The notes beneath the pieces are model-generated. The model had not been told where the DNA came from. It saw only the letters and a list, made by a program, of their open reading frames with translations, and did not search any database. Shown here one piece after another: positions 15,695 to 23,065 of a DNA stretch of 56,868 nucleotides. The position numbers and the translations under genes were made by a program. Each line of letters begins with the position of its first letter. Position 1 is the first letter of the stretch. Where the stretch lies: the NCBI GenBank assembly GCA_005882715.1, contig VBEI01000094.1:1-56868 (forward strand), given 5' to 3'. The DNA comes from Chloroflexota bacterium (lineage in GTDB: Bacteria > Chloroflexota > Dehalococcoidia > SM23-28-2 > RBG-16-64-32).

Positions 15695-17058
15695 GTCTCT
15701 GTCAGCGCCGAGACCACTTCTTCGAAAACCATCGCGCGCGAGGCCTTGACCAGCAAGTGGTCGCCCTCGCGCAGCTCCTCGCGGAGCGTTTCGATCGCCT
15801 CTTCGGCCGAGTCCAGATGCCTTACCTCTGTCGCGCAAGCGCGGCGCGCTGCCTCGGCGATGGACGACGCCCGGGGGCCGACGGTGAGTAACAAATCGCA
15901 CGCCGTGGCGGCGCGCTGACCGACGCTCCGGTGCCCTTCTTCTTCGGCCGCGCCGAGCTCCAGCATGTCGCCCAGCAGGGCGATCCGGCGGCCCGCAAGA
16001 TCCGCCAGCAGGTCGAGCGCCGCGAGCATCGAAGCCGGGCTGGCGTTATAGCTGTCGTCCAGAATCGTCGAGCCGTTTGGCCCCGGCAAGATTCGGCTCC
16101 TCAGGTCGAGCCGCGCTTCCGCGAGGGCATCCGCTACTTGGCTCAGCGTAAGCCCTTCGTCCAGTGCGGCAGCGGCCGCAGCCAGGGCCGGGTAAACGTG
16201 ATGCTTTCCGGGCAGCTGTAAACGAACGTCCACACTATTGCCAGCATGGGTAAGTCGAAACTCGATCCCGGCGAGTCCCCTGCCGACGACGTCGCTCGCA
16301 CGGATGTTGGACTGCTCAGAGAAACCGTAGTACGTGACTCGCGCTTGCGTGCGCTCTGCCATGGCGGCAGTCCGGGCGTCGTCGCCGTTAAGCACCGCCA
16401 GCCCGTCAGGCGGCAGCGCCTCTACCAGTTCCACTTTAGCTGCCGTGATAGCGCCCATTGAGCCGAGCCGCTCGAGGTGCACGGGCCCCACGTTGGTCAC
16501 CACGCCGGTCGCCGGTCTCGCGATCTGTGAGAGCGTGGCGATGTCGCCTCGCGCGTACATCCCGAACTCCAGGACAGCGCGTTCATGCTCCCTCGTTAGC
16601 TGTAGAAGGGTGAGTGGAATGCCGATCTCAGTGTTGAGGTTGGCTTCGCTCTTCAGCACGCGGTATTTGCGGCCGAGCACCGATGCGATTAGTTCCTTGC
16701 AGGTCGTCTTCCCCACGCTGCCCGTGACAGCGATGACCTTGGCGTCATGCTGAAGTCGCCACCATTCGGCCAAGCGCTGGAGCGCGTGCAGAGAGTCGCT
16801 CACATGGAACAGGGTGGCCGCGTCCGGCGTCTCGATGGGCCTCTCGATTACCGCCCCAAACGCACCCGCCTCGATCGCTTGCGCGACGAAGTCGTGCCCG
16901 TCCTCTCGCTCGCCACGGACGGCGAAGAAGAGATCGCCTTTCTGGACGTCCCGCGAATCAATTGCCGCGCGCTCGAATCTGGGATCGGTGGGGCCGCGGC
17001 TTGCCACAAGAACCCCCTTCAGCCCTTCCCAGACCGCCGTTACTTTGATGCTTCCCAT
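15691..17058 (-). CDS. murF: UDP-MurNAc-tripeptide--D-alanyl-D-alanine ligase
   Basis: Adds D-Ala-D-Ala to the UDP-MurNAc-tripeptide. Motifs: IDSRDVQKGDLFFAVRGEREDGHDF, the ATP loop VIAVTGSVGKTTCKELIA, EFGMYARGDIATLSQIARP, NVGPVHLERLGSMGAI and LDDSYNASPASMLAAL. Length 455 residues from ATG 17058; an adjacent GTG at 17061 is also possible. It starts 7 bases after the penicillin-binding protein gene. Confidence 0.96.
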   Translation of the reverse strand: MGSIKVTAVWEGLKGVLVASRGPTDPRFERAAIDSRDVQKGDLFFAVRGEREDGHDFVAQAIEAGAFGAVIERPIETPDAATLFHVSDSLHALQRLAEWWRLQHDAKVIAVTGSVGKTTCKELIASVLGRKYRVLKSEANLNTEIGIPLTLLQLTREHERAVLEFGMYARGDIATLSQIARPATGVVTNVGPVHLERLGSMGAITAAKVELVEALPPDGLAVLNGDDARTAAMAERTQARVTYYGFSEQSNIRASDVVGRGLAGIEFRLTHAGNSVDVRLQLPGKHHVYPALAAAAAALDEGLTLSQVADALAEARLDLRSRILPGPNGSTILDDSYNASPASMLAALDLLADLAGRRIALLGDMLELGAAEEEGHRSVGQRAATACDLLLTVGPRASSIAEAARRACATEVRHLDSAEEAIETLREELREGDHLLVKASRAMVFEEVVSALTET

Positions 17059-17065
17059 CACAGCT

Positions 17066-18808
17066 CTACCGCTGGCCGGAGACCAACGCCGTCTCTGTCG
17101 GCGGAATCTTCAGAAATGGTAGTGCGCCCTCAACGATGTGCTCGAAAGCGGGCGCGGCGACCACTGTACCCCAAGGCGTCCCTTGCGGCTCGTCGATCTT
17201 CACGAGGACAGCCAGGACGGGGTTGTCCAGCGGCGCGATGCCTAGGAACGAAGAGATATAGGCGTCTGGCTTGTATCCTCCGCCGTCCACCGTCAGGTTG
17301 GCTGTTCCCGTCTTTCCTCCGACCTTGTAGCCCTGCACATCGAGAAGTGTGGGCGATATCCCGTCAACTACAACGCCCATCATCTCGCGCAGGGTGCGTG
17401 CTGTCTCCGGCTTGATGACTTGCCCGGCCGCTTCTGGCGCCACCGTCTGGATGTGGCCGGGATAAGCGATCTCTTTGACGATCTTTGGTTTCATCATCAC
17501 GCCGTCATTGGCGATCGCCGCCGCCGACATCAATACCTGTAGAGGAGTTGCGCTCAGACCCTGGCCGAAGCTGTTCGTGGCCATATCCACGGACCGCCAG
17601 CTGCCCGGGTCACTGGCCGGCGTTCGCACCTGCCCGGTCACCTCGCCGCCCAGCCCGGAGCCGGTGGATTTGCCGAAGCCGAAGCGGTCGACATACGAAT
17701 AAAACTGTTCCGGACCGGCGAGGGTCGAAAGCCAGGCTGCTCCTGTATTGAGGCTCTTCGACAGAATCTGCGTGACGCTCTGGTCTCCATTTGCCGAGTA
17801 GTCCCAATTGCGAATCGTCCAGTTGTCTACCTTGAACACGCCCAAGTCGTGCCATGGCGTGTAGGGGCCCACAAGCCCGAGGTCCAGCGCGCACGCCATC
17901 GTCACGAGCTTGAAGACGGACCCCGGCTCGTATGTGTCCGTGACCGCTTTGTTCCGGAAGAGGGCAAGCTTTGAATCGTCACTCAGGTCCGGCTTCGTTA
18001 CGTCCGCCGTCGGGCTATTCGCCATCGCAAGTATCTCGCCCGTCTTGGGTTGAACGACGATCACGCTGCCACCTGTCGCCTTGGTCTTTTCGATTGTCTT
18101 TTCCAGTTCGGTCTCCGCGAGGCGCTGGATGTAGCGGTCGATCGTCAGGACCACGTTGGCTCCGGGCTGCGCCGCTACCTCCTGCCTTTCGCCGACCGCA
18201 ATCTGATTGCCGAGACCGTCCCTCTCGTACGTCAGCGTGCCCTTCGCGCCACCCAGCACGTCATTCAAGTCGGACTCCAGGCCGGTCAAGCCGGAATTGT
18301 CCTGCCCCACGAAGCCGAGCAATTGAGCGGCGAGGTTGCCTTCCGGATACACACGCCGGCTGCTCGCCATTAGGCGGACTCCACGCAGGCTGAGTTTACG
18401 AATTGCCTGCGCTTGCTCATAACTTAGACCGCGCGCGACGGGAACTTCGTAGATGGAGCTGGCCGAAACGCTGGCTACCATCTGCTCTGCCGGCACGCCC
18501 GCGATTGGGCTTAGCGCCGCAGCGGACTCCGTCGCGTTTTTCGAGTCCGACCAGGCCTTGGTCTCGACCATGAGGTCGAACGAGTCCTGGCTCCCGGCCA
18601 GAGGGTACCCATTTCGATCGAGGAGGGCGCCGCGCCGGCCTGAGATGGTGTCCTCGCTCACATGACTCAACCGGGCTTCAGTCGCGTACTCCTGATGATC
18701 CAGGATCTGAAGCTGTCCCAACCTGGCGATCAGCACTCCGGCGACGGCCACGATGGCCGCCACCACCATCCACACCCGCCACTTCGTGCTCCACTTCTGC
18801 CCTCTCAT
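17066..18808 (-). CDS. Division transpeptidase (class B PBP, FtsI-like)
   Basis: Cross-links peptidoglycan at the septum, partnering FtsW. The 580-residue protein has an N-terminal membrane anchor (WMVVAAIVAVAGVLIARLGQLQIL), the PBP dimerisation domain (RRGALLDRNGYPLAGS) and the transpeptidase domain. The domain shows EPGSVFKLVTM (SxxK nucleophile), SLNTGAAW and KTGTAN (KTG). No PASTA domain is seen. Position between ftsL-like and murF supports the FtsI role. Confidence 0.95.
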   Translation of the reverse strand: MRGQKWSTKWRVWMVVAAIVAVAGVLIARLGQLQILDHQEYATEARLSHVSEDTISGRRGALLDRNGYPLAGSQDSFDLMVETKAWSDSKNATESAAALSPIAGVPAEQMVASVSASSIYEVPVARGLSYEQAQAIRKLSLRGVRLMASSRRVYPEGNLAAQLLGFVGQDNSGLTGLESDLNDVLGGAKGTLTYERDGLGNQIAVGERQEVAAQPGANVVLTIDRYIQRLAETELEKTIEKTKATGGSVIVVQPKTGEILAMANSPTADVTKPDLSDDSKLALFRNKAVTDTYEPGSVFKLVTMACALDLGLVGPYTPWHDLGVFKVDNWTIRNWDYSANGDQSVTQILSKSLNTGAAWLSTLAGPEQFYSYVDRFGFGKSTGSGLGGEVTGQVRTPASDPGSWRSVDMATNSFGQGLSATPLQVLMSAAAIANDGVMMKPKIVKEIAYPGHIQTVAPEAAGQVIKPETARTLREMMGVVVDGISPTLLDVQGYKVGGKTGTANLTVDGGGYKPDAYISSFLGIAPLDNPVLAVLVKIDEPQGTPWGTVVAAPAFEHIVEGALPFLKIPPTETALVSGQR

Positions 18809-18817
18809 AGTCGACTC

Positions 18818-19243
18818 TTACGGCGTCAGCCAGTCCAGGATGTCTTCGAAAAGAGATGGACTATCTGAATCCTTGTCTGCCTGTGCCGCCAGGTAGCGGC
18901 TCGGAATTTTGCGCGCCTCCGGCGCCGGCGCATCGACCGCGATGTAGTTCTGCGCCTTTGGCGGCCCCATCTTGAACCGCGCAGCCGCCTCCTGCTCGAT
19001 CCGGCTGAGGCTCCCCAGCTGGGCGATCTCCAGTTCGAGCGCCCGTAGACGCGCGCGCTGGTCCGTCCTTTCGGCCTCCAGCGCTCGAACATCGCCCGCG
19101 GTACTCGTTGCGCTGCTCGATTGGATCAGCGGCAGCAACGCTGTAACTCCGATCGCGAGCGCGGCAAGGATCAAGACGACGGGAAGCGCGGGCGAGCGCA
19201 ACACGCCCGGTCCGGCCGCCGGCTGTCTGCGCGCCGCGGCCAT
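18818..19243 (-). CDS. FtsL-like septum formation initiator
   Basis: Small bitopic protein of 141 residues: about 26 polar residues, one membrane span (VVLILAALAIGVTALLPLI), then a coiled coil (DVRALEAERTDQRARLRALELEIAQLGSLSRIEQEAA) and RFKMGPPKAQNYIAV. This is the FtsL/DivIC architecture that bridges FtsQ and FtsW-FtsI. The ATG at 19243 shares ATGA with the rsmH stop; a longer upstream reading lies inside rsmH and is rejected. Confidence 0.85.
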   Translation of the reverse strand: MAAARRQPAAGPGVLRSPALPVVLILAALAIGVTALLPLIQSSSATSTAGDVRALEAERTDQRARLRALELEIAQLGSLSRIEQEAAARFKMGPPKAQNYIAVDAPAPEARKIPSRYLAAQADKDSDSPSLFEDILDWLTP

Positions 19244-20202
19244 CAGCTCTTTTCCGCCAGCTTGGCGGCCGCGCGTAGCCTCGCGCTGCGGCTGCGTGGA
19301 TTGGCGGCCACCTCTTCCCCTGTTGGACTGACCACCTTTTTGGTTACCGGCTTTAGGCGCGCTGTATGGCCGCACGTGCACACCGGTCTCTCCGGCGGGC
19401 AGATGCAGTCGCGCGATTCCAGCGCGATGAATTGCTTTACGATTCGGTCTTCCAGCGAGTGGAACGAAATGACTAGGAGCCTGCCTTCGCCGCCGAGAAC
19501 GTCAACCGCCTGGTCCAGCGCTTCCGTGAGGGCCCCCAGCTCGTCGTTCACGGCGATGCGCAGCGCCTGGAACGTCCGCGTCGCTGGGTGTATGCGTCGA
19601 CCGTGCTGCCCGCCCGTTGTTCGAGAAATAACAGTCGCCAGTTCTGTAGTCGTCCCAATCGGCCGCGAACGAGCTATCGCCCGCGCGATCCGCCGGCTGG
19701 CCGGCTCCTCGCCGAACCGCCATATCACGTCTGCCAATTTTTCCTCTTCATACTGATTCACGATTTCGGCCGCTGTCAGCGTCTGACCGGGACTGAACCG
19801 CATGTCCAGCGGTGCTTCCACCTGAAACCCGAACCCTCGCGATTCGTCGGCCAGCTGCATCGAGGAGACGCCCAGGTCGAAAAGCACCCCGTGCACCGGC
19901 ACGAAGTCGTACTCTTCGCACACGCTCGACAGTTCGCGGAAGTTCGACGTCACCAGCCGGACATCTTCGCCAAAACGCGCGAGCGCCGGCGTTGCGACTT
20001 CGAGAGCCCGTGGGTCGGCATCCATGCCGAGAAGCAGCCCGCCCGGCGAAGCGGCCTCGAGAATGGTGGCGGCATGACCGCCCGCGCCGACGGTACAGTC
20101 GACGTAACGACCGCCGGGCCGGACCGCCAGGTACCGGACAACTTCCTCCGTCAGGACGGGCGCGTGAGTCAGGGTTTTCCTGGGGGACAAATTTGCAACC
20201 AC
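19243..20202 (-). CDS. rsmH: 16S rRNA m4C1402 methyltransferase RsmH
   Basis: SAM-dependent methyltransferase (formerly MraW). In 319 residues it shows HAPVLTEEVVRYL, the SAM loop YVDCTVGAGGHAATILEA, GVLFDLGVSSMQLADESRGFGFQ, PLDMRFSP and the C-terminal VISFHSLEDRIVKQF. Start is GTG at 20202, five bases after the mraZ stop. Confidence 0.97.
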   Translation of the reverse strand: MVANLSPRKTLTHAPVLTEEVVRYLAVRPGGRYVDCTVGAGGHAATILEAASPGGLLLGMDADPRALEVATPALARFGEDVRLVTSNFRELSSVCEEYDFVPVHGVLFDLGVSSMQLADESRGFGFQVEAPLDMRFSPGQTLTAAEIVNQYEEEKLADVIWRFGEEPASRRIARAIARSRPIGTTTELATVISRTTGGQHGRRIHPATRTFQALRIAVNDELGALTEALDQAVDVLGGEGRLLVISFHSLEDRIVKQFIALESRDCICPPERPVCTCGHTARLKPVTKKVVSPTGEEVAANPRSRSARLRAAAKLAEKS

Positions 20203-20207
20203 CTGTC

Positions 20208-20633
20208 CTAATCCTCAGGCGCCTGTTCTGTAGAGGAAGCCGCACGCGCAGCCTGCAATACTTGCTCCAGTCTCCGGGGATTCCATATCTCCAGACACTC
20301 CTTGCGCCCGGCGATTATTACCCCCCCGTCGACCGCCGCCTGCTGCCGAAGCAGCGGCGGGATCAGGATGCGACCCTGGCGGTCCAGCTCGGTGTCGTAA
20401 GAGTCTGAGTAGAATCCTCGCCGCGCGCGTCGACCGTCGCGCGTGGTGGGAGGCTCCACTGCCGTATGACTCGCCACATCATTAAAGCCGCCCTCCGTGT
20501 AGACCTCTATGCAGCCGTCTTCGCTCATCAGGAGGACGATCTTGTCCGCAAACTCATTCCGGTACCGCGCAGGCAGGGAGACACGGCCCCTGTCGTCTAT
20601 CGTGTGTTCGTATTTCCCCCGAAAGTCGACCAC
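20208..20633 (-). CDS. mraZ: Transcriptional regulator MraZ
   Basis: AbrB-like double-SpoVT regulator of the division/cell wall operon, 141 residues. Both DNA-binding repeats are seen: KYEHTIDDRGRVSLPARYRNEF and YDTELDRQGRILIPPLLRQQA. Start GTG at 20633 follows AAGGAG. First gene of the 15-gene minus-strand cluster, so it probably represses its own promoter at TGGG repeats upstream. Confidence 0.96.
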   Translation of the reverse strand: MVDFRGKYEHTIDDRGRVSLPARYRNEFADKIVLLMSEDGCIEVYTEGGFNDVASHTAVEPPTTRDGRRARRGFYSDSYDTELDRQGRILIPPLLRQQAAVDGGVIIAGRKECLEIWNPRRLEQVLQAARAASSTEQAPED

Positions 20634-20691
20634 CTAGTGCCAACTCCTTCTTGCCTGGCGATAGGAGAGTGCTATACTTTGGGCTGTCCTG

Positions 20692-20728
20692 CCCGCCGGT
20701 GGTTGGACCGAAGGGCCGGTCAGGCGGG
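20692..20728 (-). promoter_or_regulatory. Hairpin in the mra operon leader
   Basis: Nested inverted repeats CCCGCC/GGCGGG (20723-20728 with 20692-20697) and GACCG/CGGTC (20717-20721 with 20706-20710) would form a stem in the 5' untranslated RNA, between the promoter and mraZ. Function unknown. Confidence 0.45.
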
Positions 20729-20742
20729 TCATGGGTGGATTC

Positions 20743-20756
20743 CCCACTCCATCCCA
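20743..20756 (-). promoter_or_regulatory. Putative MraZ-binding TGGG repeats
   Basis: On the minus strand two TGGG elements (20753-20756 and 20743-20746) are spaced 10 bp, start to start, as described for MraZ direct repeats. They lie just downstream of the predicted transcription start. Only two units are clear. Confidence 0.5.
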
Positions 20757-20767
20757 TTTCGTGGGCA

Positions 20768-20795
20768 ATAATAACACTCATTCCCCTACTGTCAA
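20768..20795 (-). promoter_or_regulatory. Main promoter of the division/cell wall cluster
   Basis: Minus-strand TTGACA (20790-20795), 16-base spacer and TATTAT (20768-20773) with a TG extended -10. The start would be near 20761, giving a leader of about 125 bases to mraZ. Confidence 0.8.
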
Positions 20796-20842
20796 GTGCT
20801 TATGCAATATTTTTCGTCTGAATTTTCCCACTGCTTCCACGA

Positions 20843-21334
20843 ATGAGCCCGCGCGCCGGCATCCTCACGATCTCGGACAAGGGCGCCGCCGGCGAACGCG
20901 AAGACACCTCAGGCGCCGCTATCCGCGAGCTTCTCGGGAGCATCCACGCCACCGTCGAGCGCTACGAAGTTATTCCCGATGAGCAGCCGAAGATCTGCGA
21001 GCGCTTAAGACAGTGGGCAGACGGTGGGCAGCTCGACCTTATCGTGACGACAGGCGGCACCGGCCTCGGCCCTCGCGACGTGACACCCGAGGCCACACGG
21101 GCAGTCATCGACTACGAAGTCCCCGGCCTCGCGGAAGCCATGCGCGCCGAGGGGCTTAAGCAAACGCCGATGTCGATGCTCAGCCGCGCGGTCGCGGGTG
21201 TGCGGGGGCGGACGCTTATCATCAACCTGCCGGGTAGCCCCAAAGGCGTCCGCGAGAACCTGTCGCTAATCCTGCCGGTGCTTCCCCACGCGCTCGCACT
21301 CTTGCGAGGTGAAGCATCCGAGCATTCACCCTAG
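20843..21334 (+). CDS. Molybdopterin adenylyltransferase / MoaB-like protein
   Basis: A 163-residue MogA/MoaB-fold protein of molybdenum cofactor synthesis. The signature TTGGTGLGPRDVTPEAT and the C-terminal NLPGSPKGVRENL are present, with GILTISDKGAAGEREDTSG at the N-terminus (family: SDxxxxGxxxDxSG). It diverges from the mra cluster. No other cofactor genes are nearby. Confidence 0.9.
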   Translation: MSPRAGILTISDKGAAGEREDTSGAAIRELLGSIHATVERYEVIPDEQPKICERLRQWADGGQLDLIVTTGGTGLGPRDVTPEATRAVIDYEVPGLAEAMRAEGLKQTPMSMLSRAVAGVRGRTLIINLPGSPKGVRENLSLILPVLPHALALLRGEASEHSP

Positions 21335-21335
21335 T

Positions 21336-21377
21336 CCTAGGTTTGCGCTCCTGACTCCTGGCTCCTTGCTCCTACCT
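21336..21377. repeat. Heptanucleotide repeat tract, six units
   Basis: Seven-base units CCTAGGT, TTGCGCT, CCTGACT, CCTGGCT, CCTTGCT, CCTACCT fill the gap between mogA and trmD. The last units closely match the tract at 5470-5497, including the CTACCTC end. Confidence 0.75.
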
Positions 21378-21402
21378 CGATGTGGGGCAAAATGGGATGA
21401 GC

Positions 21403-22152
21403 ATGCGCATCGATATCCTCACTCTCTTTCCAGCCATGTTTCGCGGCCCCTTCGATGAGTCCATCATCAAGCGGGCCGTCGAGTCCGGCGTCGTTTCCAT
21501 TCACACCCACGATATCCGCGAGTGGGCCAAGGGACGCCACAAGGTCGCTGACGACTACCCCTACGGCGGGGGCCCGGGCATGGTCCTCAAACCCGAGCCC
21601 GTCTTCGAGGCGACCGAGGCGGTCGTCGAGATGGCGCCGGAGCGCGGCCCAATCGTTCTGTTGACCCCTCTCGGGCGCGTTCTCGACCACGACCTCACGT
21701 TGGAGCTGGCATCCGAACTGCGCCTCGTGCTCGTCTGCGGCCACTACGAGGGCGTTGACGCCCGCGTCCACGAACGCCTCGCGACCAGCGAGATCAGCAT
21801 CGGCGACTACGTGCTCTCCGGCGGCGAGCTGCCGGCGATGGTCCTCGTCGATGCCGTCGTCCGCCATCTCCCCGGTGCGCTTGGCTCGCCGGATTCCGCC
21901 GGCGACGAGTCGTTCGCCGGTGGGTTGCTCGAAGCGCCGCCCTACACGCGCCCGCCGGAATTCCGCGGCTGGGAGGTGCCGGACGTGCTGCTCTCAGGCA
22001 ACCACCCGGAGGTGGCACGTTGGCGCCGCCGCCGCAACCTGCTCTGGACTGCGCAGCGCCGTCCCGACCTACTCGAAACGGCCCGCCTGACCGATGAGGA
22101 CCGTGAATGGCTGGCCGCCAACCAAGTTGCCGCCAAAGAGGGCGACCTTTAG
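21403..22152 (+). CDS. trmD: tRNA (guanine-N1-)-methyltransferase
   Basis: Methylates G37 of tRNAs reading leucine, proline and arginine codons. The knotted SPOUT fold is recognised from MRIDILTLFPAMF, DDYPYGGGPGMVLKPEP, VCGHYEGVDARV and EISIGDYVLSGGELPAMVLVDA. The 249-residue start at 21403 follows GGGATGAG; in-frame ATG 21397 and GTG 21382 are alternatives. rplS follows, as is usual. Confidence 0.97.
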   Translation: MRIDILTLFPAMFRGPFDESIIKRAVESGVVSIHTHDIREWAKGRHKVADDYPYGGGPGMVLKPEPVFEATEAVVEMAPERGPIVLLTPLGRVLDHDLTLELASELRLVLVCGHYEGVDARVHERLATSEISIGDYVLSGGELPAMVLVDAVVRHLPGALGSPDSAGDESFAGGLLEAPPYTRPPEFRGWEVPDVLLSGNHPEVARWRRRRNLLWTAQRRPDLLETARLTDEDREWLAANQVAAKEGDL

Positions 22153-22169
22153 ACTGAAGGCGTTGTGCC

Positions 22170-22829
22170 ATGGACGCCAAATCCTTTGTAGACCTCAAGC
22201 GCAACCCAAAGATCCCGGACTTTCGTCCCGGGGATTCCGTCCGTGTTCACGCCCGGGTCGTCGAGGGCGACCGTGAGCGCATCCAGGTCTTCGAGGGCGT
22301 AGTCATCCGCATACGCACCCGCGGCGCCGGCTCCAGCTTTACCGTCCGTCGCGTGAGTCACGGCGTCGGCGTAGAGCGCGTCTTCCCGTACCACTCGCCG
22401 CTGGTCGAGAAGGTCGAGGTGGCGCGGGTTGGTCGGGTACGCCGGGCGCGCCTCTACTATTTGCGCGACCGCGTGGGCAAGGCTGCGCGCATCAAGCCCG
22501 GTTCCCGTGCCCGCTTCGAGGCGCTAACAGCGCCGGGTGCCTTGCCGGAGCCCGAACCGGAAGAAGAGTATATAGAGGAAGAGGCGGACATCGGCGAGGA
22601 CGGCGCGACACCTGAAGCCGAGCTTGCGGAAGAGACGGCTGCAGGTGAAGGGGAGGAGCCTGCTGCAGAAGTAGGGGAAGTGCCTTCCGTAGAAGCATCC
22701 GAGGAGGCGCCAGTCGGACCAGCCGAGGAGCCCGAAGCGGAGGCGGCTGAAGAAGCGCCCGCCGAAGAGGGCGAGACCGAAGAACCGCCGGGCGAGCCCG
22801 AGGAAGCCGAAGAGCCCACGAAGGCGTAA
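22170..22829 (+). CDS. rplS: 50S ribosomal protein L19 with long acidic tail
   Basis: Residues 1-120 are a normal L19 (IPDFRPGDSVRVHARVVEGDRERIQVFEGVVI, SFTVRRVSHGVGVERVFPYHSP, RRARLYYLRDRVGKAARI). Residues 121-219 add about 100 residues that are mainly Glu, Ala, Pro and Gly with hardly any Lys or Arg. The usual family length is about 115. The tail is in frame without any stop and keeps the local codon style, so it appears genuine rather than a readthrough artefact. Confidence 0.95.
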   Translation: MDAKSFVDLKRNPKIPDFRPGDSVRVHARVVEGDRERIQVFEGVVIRIRTRGAGSSFTVRRVSHGVGVERVFPYHSPLVEKVEVARVGRVRRARLYYLRDRVGKAARIKPGSRARFEALTAPGALPEPEPEEEYIEEEADIGEDGATPEAELAEETAAGEGEEPAAEVGEVPSVEASEEAPVGPAEEPEAEAAEEAPAEEGETEEPPGEPEEAEEPTKA

Positions 22830-23065
22830 GCGGTTGCCTTACCTTGCGTCTTCGTGAGGAACGAAGGACGTTTCCCTGCCAGTCGCTGGGGAGCTATACA
22901 GAAGCCGGGCACCCACGGAGGTGCGCTCGCCCTTCTCCCGCGCATCCCCCGTCTGCGCCGGATTCTCCCTTCGACAGAATGACAACGCGAACCGATCTGC
23001 GCGCGCGTCCCTTGTGACATCCTGCCGTTCGAGATAGCCGCGCCGCTCGCTATACTGGCGCCACA

